This document shows positions 6,984-14,371 of a DNA stretch of 19,793 bases, one piece after another. How positions within the stretch are numbered: the first letter of the stretch is position 1; each line of letters starts with the position of its first letter. The stretch lies in assembly GCA_001775255.1 (NCBI GenBank), contig MFCJ01000104.1, positions 1-19,793 of the forward strand, given 5' to 3'. Made by a program: the position numbers and the translations under genes. The notes under the pieces are model-generated. The model made no database searches. It saw nothing but the letters and a program-made list of their open reading frames with translations, and had not been told where the DNA came from. Origin of the DNA: Candidatus Dadabacteria bacterium RIFCSPHIGHO2_12_FULL_53_21 (lineage in GTDB: Bacteria > Desulfobacterota_D > UBA1144 > Nemesobacterales > UBA2774).

Positions 6984-7370
6984 CTATACCCTTCTCCTGC
7001 CGGGCGGCCTGCAGCCGTTGTGCGGGATAGGCGTCACGTCCCTTATGAACGCAATCTTGAGACCGGAAGCCTGAAGCGACCTTATGGCGGGCTCCCTGCC
7101 CGGACCCGGCCCTTTTACAAATACGGACACGCTCTTCATCCCTACTGTCGCTGCTTTTTTAGCCGCATCCTCGGCCGCTATCTGCGCCGCGAACGGCGTC
7201 CCTTTACGGGTCCCCTTAAAACCTTTCATTCCGCCGCTCGACCAGGCGATCACGTTGCCGTTCTGGTCGCTGATGGTAATGATGGTATTGTTGAAGGTCG
7301 CCTGTATATTGACTATTCCCTGCTCTACAAATTTTCTTGTTTTCTTTTTTCCGCTCTTTTTCGCAGCCAT
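6984..7370 (-). CDS. rpsK: 30S ribosomal protein S11
   Basis: S11 (128 aa) sits on the platform of the small subunit, beside the E-site codon-anticodon region and S6/S18/S21. The sequence is colinear with the family: GIVNIQATFNNTIITISD, then AAEDAAKKAATVGMKSVSV, VKGPGPGREPAIRSLQ, and the C-terminal RDVTPIPHNGCRPP followed by a basic end. The lysine-rich N-terminal stretch (AAKKSGKKKTRK) is the usual rRNA-binding extension. The ATG begins 19 nt after the rpsM stop. Expression is expected to be coupled to rpsM and rpsD. Confidence 0.97.
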   Translation of the reverse strand: MAAKKSGKKKTRKFVEQGIVNIQATFNNTIITISDQNGNVIAWSSGGMKGFKGTRKGTPFAAQIAAEDAAKKAATVGMKSVSVFVKGPGPGREPAIRSLQASGLKIAFIRDVTPIPHNGCRPPGRRRV

Positions 7371-7389
7371 CCCTTATCTCCGGACAAGA

Positions 7390-7770
7390 TTATTTAGTTG
7401 TTTTCTTCTTCTTGGCGATCGCCGTCCCTCGGGGTCCTTTCCTCGTGCGCGCGTTCGATTTGGTCTTCTGTCCCCGCACCGGAAGTCCGAGCCTGTGCCT
7501 GACCCCCCTGTAACAGCCAATCTCGATCAGCCGCTTAATATTGGTCTGGATTTCTTTCCTGAGCTCGCCTTCCACAGTGTATTTGCTTTCTATCGTCTCT
7601 CTTATCGCGGCGACTTCCTGATCGGTAAGGTCTTTCGCCTGTATATTAATATCCACACGGGCTTCCTTGAGTATCTCCTTGGATACCACGCGCCCGATAC
7701 CGTATATATAGGTCAGTCCTACTTCGATTCTTTTATTAAGCGGTATATCAACACCTGAGATTCTGGGCAT
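7390..7770 (-). CDS. rpsM: 30S ribosomal protein S13
   Basis: S13 (126 aa) is in the head of the 30S subunit, contacts the P-site tRNA through its C-terminal tail and forms bridges to L5. Diagnostic stretches are PRISGVDIPLNKRIEVGLTY, the helix-hairpin-helix-like YGIGR, RLIEIGCYRGVRHRLGLPVRGQ and the basic tail TRKGPRGTAIAKKKK. It opens the alpha-operon part of the cluster, 12 nt after rpmJ. In E. coli the S4 repressor binds the rpsM leader; I cannot see a comparable pseudoknot in the 12-nt spacer, though such structures would extend into coding sequence. Confidence 0.97.
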   Translation of the reverse strand: MPRISGVDIPLNKRIEVGLTYIYGIGRVVSKEILKEARVDINIQAKDLTDQEVAAIRETIESKYTVEGELRKEIQTNIKRLIEIGCYRGVRHRLGLPVRGQKTKSNARTRKGPRGTAIAKKKKTTK

Positions 7771-7782
7771 GCTGCTTCCCTC

Positions 7783-7896
7783 CTACCCTTGCTTTTGTTT
7801 ATGTCTCTTGTTCGAGCAAATGATCCGGACTACACCCTTTCGTTTGATAATCCTGCATTTTTCGCAAATCTTCTTCACAGACGCTCTAACTTTCAC
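7783..7896 (-). CDS. rpmJ: 50S ribosomal protein L36 (zinc-binding form)
   Basis: This small gene encodes 37 residues, starting at GTG and reading MKVRASVKKICEKC, then RIIKRKGVVRIICSNKRHKQKQG. The zinc ligands Cys11, Cys14, Cys27 and His32 are all present, so it is the C-plus, zinc-ribbon type. L36 stabilises domains II and V of 23S rRNA in the large subunit. It lies 18 nt after infA and 12 nt before rpsM, the standard position in the infA-rpmJ-rpsM order. GGGGTGA lies just upstream of the GTG as a possible Shine-Dalgarno. The stop is TAG. Confidence 0.95.
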   Translation of the reverse strand: MKVRASVKKICEKCRIIKRKGVVRIICSNKRHKQKQG

Positions 7897-7914
7897 TGCA
7901 GTCACCCCGCAAAA

Positions 7915-8136
7915 TCATTTTTTTAACCTGTACGTTATTCTGCCTTTCGAAAGGTCATAAGGGGAAAGCTCAAGCTTGACTTTATCCCCCGTCAGAATAC
8001 GTATAAACCGCGTCCTCATTTTACCGGAGACATATGCGAGCACTTCGTGCCCGTTGTCAATCTCCACCCTGAACATTGCATTAGGCAATGCTTCGATTAC
8101 CGTACCCTCAAACTCTATTCTTTCTTCTTTTACCAT
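7915..8136 (-). CDS. infA: Translation initiation factor IF-1
   Basis: IF-1 is a single OB-fold protein that occupies the 30S A site during initiation and aids IF-2 and IF-3. The 73 residues match the usual size of about 72. After MVKEERIEFEGTV comes IEALPNAMFRVEIDNGHEVLAYVSGK, then MRTRFIRILTGDKVKLELSPYDLSKGRITYR and a short lysine end. It starts at ATG, 11 nt after the map stop, and precedes rpmJ by 18 nt. This adk-map-infA-rpmJ insertion between secY and rpsM is common in Gram-positive and many other bacteria but not in E. coli. Confidence 0.97.
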   Translation of the reverse strand: MVKEERIEFEGTVIEALPNAMFRVEIDNGHEVLAYVSGKMRTRFIRILTGDKVKLELSPYDLSKGRITYRLKK

Positions 8137-8147
8137 AGTTTTTTAGT

Positions 8148-8906
8148 TTATTGAGTCAGCACAACCGGACCTTCATCCGTAACTGCAACAGTATGCTCGA
8201 AATGAGCCGACAGAGTTCCATCGACGGTTACAGCCGTCCAGCCGTCGTTTAAAATCTTGATATCGGGCCTCCCGACGTTAACCATCGGTTCTATCGCAAT
8301 CACCATACCCGGCTTTAATTTTATCCCCTTTCCATGGCTCCCGTTCTCGGGCACGAAATTCGGGACCTGAGGGTCTTCGTGCAGCTTCCTTCCGATCCCG
8401 TGACCGACAAAGGACCTCACTATTGAAAAACCCTCTTCCTCCACATAAGTCTGTATAGCCCCCGAAATATCGAAAAGCCTTTTGCCGGGATAAGCCTCGG
8501 CGATCCCCCTTCTCAGCGATTCTTCCGTAACGGCCAGAAGCTTGTGAGCCAGAGAGGACACGTCGCCTACGGGCACCGTTATCGCGGAATCACCGTAATA
8601 ACCCTCGAGACTAACTCCGAAATCGAGGCCCACGATATCCCCTTCCTTGAGTATCTTCTTTTTAGAAGGTATCCCGTGGACGACTTCGTCGTTGACCGCG
8701 AAACATACAGACGCGGGGTAATTGGAGTAGCCCTTGAACGCGGGCTTCGCTCCTTTCTTTATCGCGAGCTCTTCGGCCATCCGGTCGAGGTCCCACGTCG
8801 ATACCCCCGGCACCACGTTTTCCTTAAGCTTTTCCAAGGCCTCTACGACCACCTGAGCTGCGCTCCGCATCTTATCTATTTCTTCCTTGCTCTTTAAATA
8901 GATCAT
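8148..8906 (-). CDS. map: Methionine aminopeptidase, type I
   Basis: Map removes the initiator methionine from nascent proteins. The 252-residue pita-bread fold has all five metal ligands: Asp95 (in GLDFGV), Asp106 (in YYGDSA), His169 (in GHGIG), Glu206 (in IAIEPM) and Glu237 (in HFEHT), plus the conserved His77 in the VVHGIP motif. No N-terminal zinc-finger extension is present, so it is type Ia. Its ATG overlaps the adk stop codon (ATGA), implying translational coupling. Being in the ribosomal operon ties its supply to protein synthesis. Confidence 0.97.
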   Translation of the reverse strand: MIYLKSKEEIDKMRSAAQVVVEALEKLKENVVPGVSTWDLDRMAEELAIKKGAKPAFKGYSNYPASVCFAVNDEVVHGIPSKKKILKEGDIVGLDFGVSLEGYYGDSAITVPVGDVSSLAHKLLAVTEESLRRGIAEAYPGKRLFDISGAIQTYVEEEGFSIVRSFVGHGIGRKLHEDPQVPNFVPENGSHGKGIKLKPGMVIAIEPMVNVGRPDIKILNDGWTAVTVDGTLSAHFEHTVAVTDEGPVVLTQ

Positions 8907-9475
8907 GCATTCAATTCCGATAAAACCCTTTCAATCCTTCCGAAGACATCTTCTATTGAGCCCATGCCGTCGACCTCGAACAACACCCCTTCCTCCGCAT
9001 AATAAGATTTCAAGGGCTCGGTCTGGCTGCGGTAGACTTTGAGTCTGTTCCTGACCACGTCTTCCGTATCGTCTTTTCGTCCTTCTATTTTTTGGCGTTC
9101 GAGTATTCTATTTACTATTTCTTCATCCGCAACTTCGATGGATACGACGGCATCGATCGTCTTCCCCTCGAAATTCAGCATCTCCGAGAGGGCCTCGGCC
9201 TGAGGGACAGTGCGGGGGAAGCCGTCCAGCATGAAACCGCTACGGGCGTCTTTGTCGGCAATCCTGTCCTTAATGATCCCGATGACCACTCCGTCCGGAA
9301 CAAGCTCACCCTTTTCCATGTAGGAATTCGCCAAAACGCCGAGCTCGGTACCGTTTCTCACGGCAGCCCTGAGCATATCACCTGTCGAAATGTGAGCCGT
9401 CATGTATTTATCCGTTATCTTCTTCGCCTGTGTCCCTTTCCCTGCACCGGGCGGACCAAATAAAATCAATCTCAT
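8903..9475 (-). CDS. adk: Adenylate kinase, short-lid type
   Basis: Adk interconverts ATP + AMP and 2 ADP. The 190 residues begin with the P-loop GPPGAGKGT at 7-15, followed by the AMP-binding STGDMLR and DGFPRTVPQAE motifs. The lid is short: after RILER comes QKIEGRKDD and the VVRNRLKVY helix, without the 30-odd-residue zinc or hydrogen-bonded lid insertion of E. coli Adk (214 aa). The short form is normal in several phyla and the catalytic arginines are retained. The ATG is 15 nt after secY, and the stop overlaps map. Confidence 0.96.
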   Translation of the reverse strand: MRLILFGPPGAGKGTQAKKITDKYMTAHISTGDMLRAAVRNGTELGVLANSYMEKGELVPDGVVIGIIKDRIADKDARSGFMLDGFPRTVPQAEALSEMLNFEGKTIDAVVSIEVADEEIVNRILERQKIEGRKDDTEDVVRNRLKVYRSQTEPLKSYYAEEGVLFEVDGMGSIEDVFGRIERVLSELNA

Positions 9476-9490
9476 TCAATGACTCCGGTT

Positions 9491-10810
9491 TCAAACGTTA
9501 TATCTCCTCGGCCCTTTCATACCTTTTTTTCTGACAAAACCCTCATAACTATGCGTGATAAGGAAGGACTCGACCTGCTGAACGAAGTCGAGCGTCACTC
9601 CCACGACGATCAGTAGTGATGTGCCGCCGAATCGGAACGGGAGATTGAACGGCTCCCGCTGGAGAAACGAGGGTATTACGCAAACAAAGGCTACGTATAT
9701 AGCCCCGATAAAGGTAATTCTTCCGAGAATTCTGTCGATGTATTCGGATGTTTTCTTGCCCGGTCTGATACCCGGAATAAAACCCCCGTTTTTTCTCAAG
9801 TTCTCAGCCAAATCGTCAGGGTTATATATGATCGCCGTATAGAAGTACGCGAAAAAGATAATCAGGCCGGCGAATATGATATTATACACAATTATATTTT
9901 GAAATAATAAATCCGACATGTTTCTCAGGAACGGTACATTAATGAAAGTGAGAATCGTAGCCGGGAATATGAGGAGCGAGGACGCGAAAATGGGGGGGAT
10001 AACCCCTGCCGTATTCGTTTTGAGCGGAAGGTGCGAAGACTGTCCTCCGAACACCTTTCTCCCGACGACCCTCCTCGGGTACTGGACGGGTATCTTCCTG
10101 TATGACCTCTCGACAAATACTATAAACCCTACTATCAGCACCAGCAGGATTAAAATGAGCACAACCCCGAATACCGTCATTTCGCCCGTGTTTATGAGCC
10201 TTATAATATTCCATAACCCGCCCGGCAAACCGACTATTATGGATGCGGCGATGATGAGAGAAATACCGTTCCCAATGCCCCGCTCGGTTATCTGCTCACC
10301 GATCCACATTACGAATAGAGAGCCCGCGGTAAGTGTGAGCACGGTCATGATCCTGAAAGTCCATCCGGCTTCCTTTACCACCGTAGCGCCCGAGCCTACA
10401 CCGCCCTCAAGGGTAATCGCGAGCATGAAGCCCTGTACGAGACAAATCAGCACTGTGCCGTAACGCGAGTACTGATTTATTTTTCTTCTGCCGGCCTCCC
10501 CTTCCTTCTGCATCGCCTCGAGCGATGGGAAAGCCTTTACCAGAAGGGACATGATAATCGATGAGGTAATATAAGGCATAACGCCGAGAGCAAATACCGA
10601 CGCTCTCTCGAGGGCGCCGCCTGAAAACATATTCAATATGTCAAAGATCGTGCCCTTCGTCTGCTCGAATAGCTTGAGTATCTGCTCGGGGTCTATTCCG
10701 GGTATCGGGACAAAGACTCCGAGCCTGTATACTACAAGCATAAGGGCCGTGAAAAGAAGACGCTTATTAAGCTCAGGTATTCTAGGAATAGCGCCTATAT
10801 TTCTATTCAT
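9491..10810 (-). CDS. secY: Preprotein translocase subunit SecY
   Basis: SecY is the channel subunit of the SecYEG inner-membrane translocon. The 439 residues show the family landmarks: RLGVFVPIPGIDPEQ, FSGGALERASVFALGVMPYI, the GRRKINQYSRYGT cytosolic loop, GEQITERGIGNGISLII, RKIPVQYPRR in the long cytosolic loop that meets SecA and the ribosome, PDDLAENLRKNGGFIPGIRPG, and LDFVQQVESFL near the end. Ten hydrophobic membrane segments are expected and appear as long aliphatic stretches. The ATG overlaps the rplO stop (ATGA). It lies in the normal spc-operon position. Confidence 0.97.
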   Translation of the reverse strand: MNRNIGAIPRIPELNKRLLFTALMLVVYRLGVFVPIPGIDPEQILKLFEQTKGTIFDILNMFSGGALERASVFALGVMPYITSSIIMSLLVKAFPSLEAMQKEGEAGRRKINQYSRYGTVLICLVQGFMLAITLEGGVGSGATVVKEAGWTFRIMTVLTLTAGSLFVMWIGEQITERGIGNGISLIIAASIIVGLPGGLWNIIRLINTGEMTVFGVVLILILLVLIVGFIVFVERSYRKIPVQYPRRVVGRKVFGGQSSHLPLKTNTAGVIPPIFASSLLIFPATILTFINVPFLRNMSDLLFQNIIVYNIIFAGLIIFFAYFYTAIIYNPDDLAENLRKNGGFIPGIRPGKKTSEYIDRILGRITFIGAIYVAFVCVIPSFLQREPFNLPFRFGGTSLLIVVGVTLDFVQQVESFLITHSYEGFVRKKGMKGPRRYNV

Positions 10811-11238
10811 ATAATATCTGCCTTACCGCCTTTTTCCTCGATTTTCACGACAGCGCTCTTACTGAAGGCGTCGGCTTTCACCGTGAGCGCCCTGTCTAGA
10901 TCGCCGTTCCCCAGCACCTTCACGGGGTTTTTCCCCCTCACGAGCCCCGCATCGACGAACTCTTCCCGTGTAACGACGTCCCCTTCGCCGAACCTGTTGA
11001 GATCGGCGACGTTGATTATGTCGAACTTCTCGGTCTTCCGGCTCGTGAAACCCCTTTTCGGAGATCTCATCTTCAAAGGGGTCTGCCCACCTTCGAACCA
11101 CGGGGGAACCTTGCCCCCGGACCTGGCCCTCTGGCCTTTATGTCCCTTACCGCTCGTTTTTCCGGTGCTGCCGGTACCCCGTCCCACTCTCTTTTTCTGC
11201 TTTTTCGAACCCGGCTGGGGAGATAGCTTGTTGAGCAT
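10807..11238 (-). CDS. rplO: 50S ribosomal protein L15
   Basis: L15 (143 aa) is a late-assembly large-subunit protein. Its long basic N-terminal extension is evident: PQPGSKKQKKRVGRGTGSTG, followed by GKTSGKGHKGQRARSG and FEGGQTPLKMRSPKRGF. The C-terminal globular part ends VVKIEEKGGKADII, with VKVLGNGDLDRALTV before it. It starts at ATG with GAGGG nine bases upstream. It follows rpsE after an 85-nt gap in which rpmD (L30) would normally lie, and its stop overlaps the secY start. Confidence 0.97.
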   Translation of the reverse strand: MLNKLSPQPGSKKQKKRVGRGTGSTGKTSGKGHKGQRARSGGKVPPWFEGGQTPLKMRSPKRGFTSRKTEKFDIINVADLNRFGEGDVVTREEFVDAGLVRGKNPVKVLGNGDLDRALTVKADAFSKSAVVKIEEKGGKADII

Positions 11239-11270
11239 TATTATTGACCCTCTTATAAAGAATTTTGCGT

Positions 11271-11302
11271 CCCTCGCTCTATCTTACCGTTTGAGCGGAG
11301 GG
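11271..11302 (-). other. Hairpin in the rpsE-rplO spacer where rpmD is normally found
   Basis: On the minus strand CCCTCCGCTC (11302-11293) pairs with GAGCGAGGG (11279-11271), giving nine base pairs with one bulged C and a 13-nt loop. No U-tract follows, so it is not an intrinsic terminator. The 85-nt spacer (11239-11323) has no open reading frame resembling L30. The structure could be an RNA processing or regulatory site, or incidental. Confidence 0.5.
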
Positions 11303-11323
11303 GTTGAATATATATTAGAGACT

Positions 11324-11848
11324 TCAGCTTAAAACAGATTTCGGAAGATCCAATTCACTTAATTCCTTACCCCTTACCCTGGCGACGTCCTCGGGCATCC
11401 TCAGCAAGGTCAGCCCGTTTATCGCAGCCTTGACTACGTTAAGGGGGTTTGTAGACCCGACAACTTTCGAGAGAATGTCGTGTATCCCGGCGAGCTCGAC
11501 CACCGCTCTAACGGCGCCTCCGGCTATAACACCCGTCCCGGGCGCGGCCGGCATCAGCATCACGCTGCTCGACACATGTTCGCCGTGTACTTCATGAGGA
11601 ATAGTGCTTCCCTGAATGGGGACCCTGATAAGCCCCTTCTTGGCTTTTTCAATAGCCTTCCGTATCGCATCCGGAACCTCGTTCGATTTGCCGAGCCCCA
11701 CGCCTATAATCCCGCCCGAATTCCCGACTACGGCGAGCGCGGTAAAGTGGAACCTCTTTCCGCCCTTGGTAACCTTGGCAACACGCCTTATGTGAACGAC
11801 CTTTTCCTTGAGCTCAAACTCATTCGGGTCAATCTTTTCTTTTTGCAA
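11324..11848 (-). CDS. rpsE: 30S ribosomal protein S5
   Basis: S5 (174 aa) lies near the mRNA entry tunnel of the 30S subunit and influences decoding fidelity and helicase activity. The RNA-binding N-terminal domain is clear (VVHIRRVAKVTKGGKRFHFT, then ALAVVGNSGGIIGVGLGKSNEV), and the C-terminal domain shows IQGSTIPHEV, PAAPGTGVIAGGAVRAVVEL and GIHDILSKVVGSTNPLNVVKA. The start is TTG, with GGGAGG five nt upstream (11854-11859) and no nearby ATG. It follows rplR by 38 nt. Confidence 0.97.
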   Translation of the reverse strand: MQKEKIDPNEFELKEKVVHIRRVAKVTKGGKRFHFTALAVVGNSGGIIGVGLGKSNEVPDAIRKAIEKAKKGLIRVPIQGSTIPHEVHGEHVSSSVMLMPAAPGTGVIAGGAVRAVVELAGIHDILSKVVGSTNPLNVVKAAINGLTLLRMPEDVARVRGKELSELDLPKSVLS

Positions 11849-11886
11849 GCTTACCTCCCTCGAAAGACCGATTAATAACCTAAACG

Positions 11887-12258
11887 CTAAAACTCGAGAC
11901 CTGCTGCTCTCGCCGCGTCCGCAAAAGATTTTATCCTTCCGTGATACGGATACCCGCCGCGGTCGAAACAGACTTGCTTAATACCCATAGCGACCGAAAG
12001 CTCCCCGATATACTCACCGACGATTTTTGCCGCATCCGTCTTGTTCAATTTTTCCTTGCCGAGCGTTTCCCTGACCTTAGGTGTGAGCGAAGAAGCGGAA
12101 ACCAGCGTGTGCGCTTTCAGATCGTCTATGATCTGCGCGTAAAAATGCTTCGCCGATTTAAAGATAACCAGCCTCGGCCTGTCCGCCGTTCCGGACATTT
12201 TCCTTCTTACCCTTACGTGCCTAAACGCCCTCTTTGCTTTTCTGCTTACTCTTTTCAT
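11887..12258 (-). CDS. rplR: 50S ribosomal protein L18
   Basis: L18 binds 5S rRNA with L5 and L25 and joins it to the large subunit. From the ATG at 12258 it is 123 aa. The basic N-terminus (KRVSRKAKRAFRHVRVRRKM) is followed by SGTADRPRLVIFKSAKHFYA, QIIDDLKAHTLVSASS and the end FDRGGYPYHGRIKSFADAAR, then AAGLEF. I chose ATG, one nt after the rplF stop with AAAGGA four nt upstream. A GTG at 12273 would add five residues and overlap rplF; both are possible. Confidence 0.94.
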   Translation of the reverse strand: MKRVSRKAKRAFRHVRVRRKMSGTADRPRLVIFKSAKHFYAQIIDDLKAHTLVSASSLTPKVRETLGKEKLNKTDAAKIVGEYIGELSVAMGIKQVCFDRGGYPYHGRIKSFADAARAAGLEF

Positions 12259-12259
12259 T

Positions 12260-12808
12260 TTATCCTTTCGCACCAGCCTTTCCGGGTTTCAATTTCATTT
12301 TCTCGGTCGAGTACCTGATACCCTTGCCCTTATACGAATCGGGCGGCCTCAGCCCCCTTATCATGGCTGCGGTTTGCCCGACCACCTGTTTGTCGATTCC
12401 CTGTATTATCAGCCTGGTACCCCTTTCCTCGACCGCGGCCGATACGCCGTCCGGGAGTGAGAATTCGACGGGGTTCGAGTACCCGAGGGTGAACTTAATC
12501 AGGTTCTTGCCAAGGGCCTCCGCCTTGTAGCCGACCCCGACAATGTCGAGGGTCCGCATAAAGCCGTCGCTCACGCCTGTAACCATATTCGATATAACGG
12601 CGCGGGTCAGACCGTGGAGCGCTTTTACACTTTTCTGGTCGTTGCTGCGTTCTACGAGGATATTCTCGTCCTCGACCTTCGCGGTAACGCCCTCTGGAAT
12701 ATCCCAGGAAAGCTTGCCTTTCGCGCCTTCGATCTGCACTAACTTTTTCCCGAGGCTGATCTTTACTCCGCTCGGGACTTTTATCGGTTTTCTTCCTATT
12801 CGAGACAT
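12260..12808 (-). CDS. rplF: 50S ribosomal protein L6
   Basis: L6 (182 aa) lies beside the sarcin-ricin loop and helps place elongation factors. The opening MSRIGRKPIKVPSGVKI is the family signature, followed by two copies of the L6 fold: KGKLSWDIPEGVTAKVED, HGLTRAVISNMVTGVSDGF, and in the second half VGVGYKAEALGKNLIKFTLG and IQGIDKQVVGQTAAMIRGLR, ending RPPDSYKGKGIRYSTEKMKL plus a short GKAGAKG tail. The ATG is 10 nt after rpsH. Confidence 0.97.
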   Translation of the reverse strand: MSRIGRKPIKVPSGVKISLGKKLVQIEGAKGKLSWDIPEGVTAKVEDENILVERSNDQKSVKALHGLTRAVISNMVTGVSDGFMRTLDIVGVGYKAEALGKNLIKFTLGYSNPVEFSLPDGVSAAVEERGTRLIIQGIDKQVVGQTAAMIRGLRPPDSYKGKGIRYSTEKMKLKPGKAGAKG

Positions 12809-12818
12809 TCAGACTACC

Positions 12819-13211
12819 TCACAATATTGAACAGATAAGCTCGCCGCCTATACCCTGCCGGCGTGCCTGTGCGCCCGTCATAATTCCCTTGGACGTCGAA
12901 AGTATGCAAATTCCCAACCCGCCCTTAATACGCGGTATCTCGTCTTTGTTTACATATACCCTGCGGCTCGGCTTGCTGACCCTGCGAATCTCTTTTATTA
13001 CGCTTTCCCTGTCGGGGGTATATGCGAGCGTGATTTTAATGATTTTTCTTCCATCTTGCTCTTCCGCCTTGTAATCCGCGATGAAACCCTGGTCCTTTAA
13101 TATTCTCGCCAGCTCCGCTTTAATACCGGAGGACGGCAGCGCTGCGGATTTATGCCCCGCTATTATGGCGTTTCTAATCCTCGTTAACATGTCTGCTATT
13201 GGGTCTGTCAT
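12819..13211 (-). CDS. rpsH: 30S ribosomal protein S8
   Basis: S8 (130 aa) is a primary binder of helix 21 of 16S rRNA. In E. coli it is also the spc-operon repressor, acting near the start of rplE. It starts MTDPIADMLTRIRNA, continues with KAELARILKDQGFIADY, and ends with the invariant GICILSTSKGIMTGAQARRQ, then GIGGELICSIL. The ATG is 48 nt after rpsN and preceded by AAGGGG. Whether S8 represses this operon cannot be concluded: I did not find a clear S8 helix 21 mimic by eye. Confidence 0.97.
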   Translation of the reverse strand: MTDPIADMLTRIRNAIIAGHKSAALPSSGIKAELARILKDQGFIADYKAEEQDGRKIIKITLAYTPDRESVIKEIRRVSKPSRRVYVNKDEIPRIKGGLGICILSTSKGIMTGAQARRQGIGGELICSIL

Positions 13212-13259
13212 TTATCTAATCGCCCCTTTATTAGAATCCGTCGGGAATAAATTTCTCAT

Positions 13260-13445
13260 CTACCAGCTCGATTTTCTTACACCGGGAATCTTGCCGAAGC
13301 TGGCAAGGTTCCTGAAACACAATCTGCACATATTGAACTTCCTCAAGAACGCCCTGGGCCTGCCGCATAAAGGGCAACGGTTCCCGGCTCTCACTTTGAA
13401 CTTCGGCTCGTTAATCGATTTCTCCATCAGTGCTTTTCGTGTCAT
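13260..13445 (-). CDS. rpsN: 30S ribosomal protein S14, type Z (zinc-binding)
   Basis: This 61-residue protein is the short, zinc-binding form of S14: CPLC at Cys24-Cys27 and CRLC at Cys40-Cys43 form the ribbon, with GRPRAFLRKF between them and the family ending NLASFGKIPGVRKSSW. S14 binds the 3' major domain of 16S rRNA in the head. The long, zinc-free type (about 100 aa) seen in E. coli is absent from this locus. The ATG is 14 nt after rplE. Confidence 0.97.
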   Translation of the reverse strand: MTRKALMEKSINEPKFKVRAGNRCPLCGRPRAFLRKFNMCRLCFRNLASFGKIPGVRKSSW

Positions 13446-13459
13446 TACGCCCTTCTCCC

Positions 13460-14014
13460 TTAATTTGCAATAAACGGCATGCCGAACTCACGAAGCAGCC
13501 CTCTCGACTCATCGTCCGTGCGCGCTGTCGTGACTATGGTGATATTCATTCCTTTTACGTTCTGTACCTTGCTGTAATCGATCTCCGGGAAGATAATCTG
13601 CTCCTTAAGGCCCAGAGTATAGTTCCCGCTCCCGTCAAACGCCTTTGCGGACACTCCGCGGAAATCCCTTACCCGGGGCAGCGTGAGATTAATAAGCCTG
13701 TCGAGGAACTCGTACATTTTGTTGCCCCTCAGGGTGACCGAGCATCCTATCGGAACGCCTTCTCTCAATTTAAACCCCGCGATCGATTTCCTCGCCAGCC
13801 TGACTACGGGCCTCTGTCCGGTTATGAGCCCAAGCTCCTCAACCGCCTCTTCCATTATCTTCTTGTCCTTCCCGCCGTCCGTCAGCCTGCCGAGACCCAT
13901 GTTGATAACAATCTTCTCGACCCTGGGTATCTCCATATGGTTCTTATACGAGAACTTGCTCTTCAGCGACGGGACTACATTGCTCTTGTAAACTTCTTTC
14001 AGCCTGGGGACCAT
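13460..14014 (-). CDS. rplE: 50S ribosomal protein L5
   Basis: L5 (184 aa) binds 5S rRNA and forms bridge B1b to S13 and the P-site tRNA. After a start of MVPRLKEVYKSNVVPSLKSK come KVVINMG-like EKIVINMGLGRL, TGQRPVVRLARKSIAGFKLR, EGVPIGCSVTLRGNKMYEFL, LPRVRDFRGVSAKAFDGSGN and the end TTARTDDESRGLLREFGMPF. The ATG shares one base with the rplX stop (TAATG), so translation is probably coupled to rplX. Confidence 0.97.
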   Translation of the reverse strand: MVPRLKEVYKSNVVPSLKSKFSYKNHMEIPRVEKIVINMGLGRLTDGGKDKKIMEEAVEELGLITGQRPVVRLARKSIAGFKLREGVPIGCSVTLRGNKMYEFLDRLINLTLPRVRDFRGVSAKAFDGSGNYTLGLKEQIIFPEIDYSKVQNVKGMNITIVTTARTDDESRGLLREFGMPFIAN

Positions 14015-14370
14015 TATTTCTTAATCTCCTCTCCGCTCTTTTTGCTGTATCTCACTTTCTCCCCGCTGCCGAGGAATTTACGTCCGATGCGTACGGGTTT
14101 CCTCTCGGACGGGTCGTAAATCATCAAGTTAGATATGTGGATCGGGGATTCTTTCTCAACTATTCCGCCCGTCGGGTTCTTCTGCGACTGCTTCTGATGG
14201 CGTTTCACGATGTTGAGCTTCTCCACTAGAGCGCCGTCTTTCTTATGAAGCACCTTTATGACTTTGCCGGTCTTGCCCTTTTCCTTTCCGGCGATTACGT
14301 AAACGGTATCTCCCGATTTGATATGCAGTTTCTTACCTGTTTTCGAATCCTTCATTGCCTTCGCACCCAC
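14014..14370 (-). CDS. rplX: 50S ribosomal protein L24
   Basis: L24 is an assembly initiator near the exit tunnel. I start it at GTG 14370, giving 118 aa that open GAKAMKDSKTGKKLHIKSGD after the initiator. GGAGG lies nine nt upstream and the rplN stop ends one nt before, so the fit is better than the TTG at 14391 (125 aa, overlapping rplN) or the ATG at 14355. The KOW motif IKSGDTVYVIAGKEKGKTG, VEKLNIVKRHQK, and the C-terminal RKPVRIGRKFLGSGEKVRYS support the assignment. Confidence 0.95.
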   Translation of the reverse strand: MGAKAMKDSKTGKKLHIKSGDTVYVIAGKEKGKTGKVIKVLHKKDGALVEKLNIVKRHQKQSQKNPTGGIVEKESPIHISNLMIYDPSERKPVRIGRKFLGSGEKVRYSKKSGEEIKK

Positions 14371-14371
14371 C

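Noticed and set aside
13430..14119. Plus-strand open frame of 229 codons opposite rplE
   Set aside because: Antisense to rplE, no recognisable domain; shadow frame.
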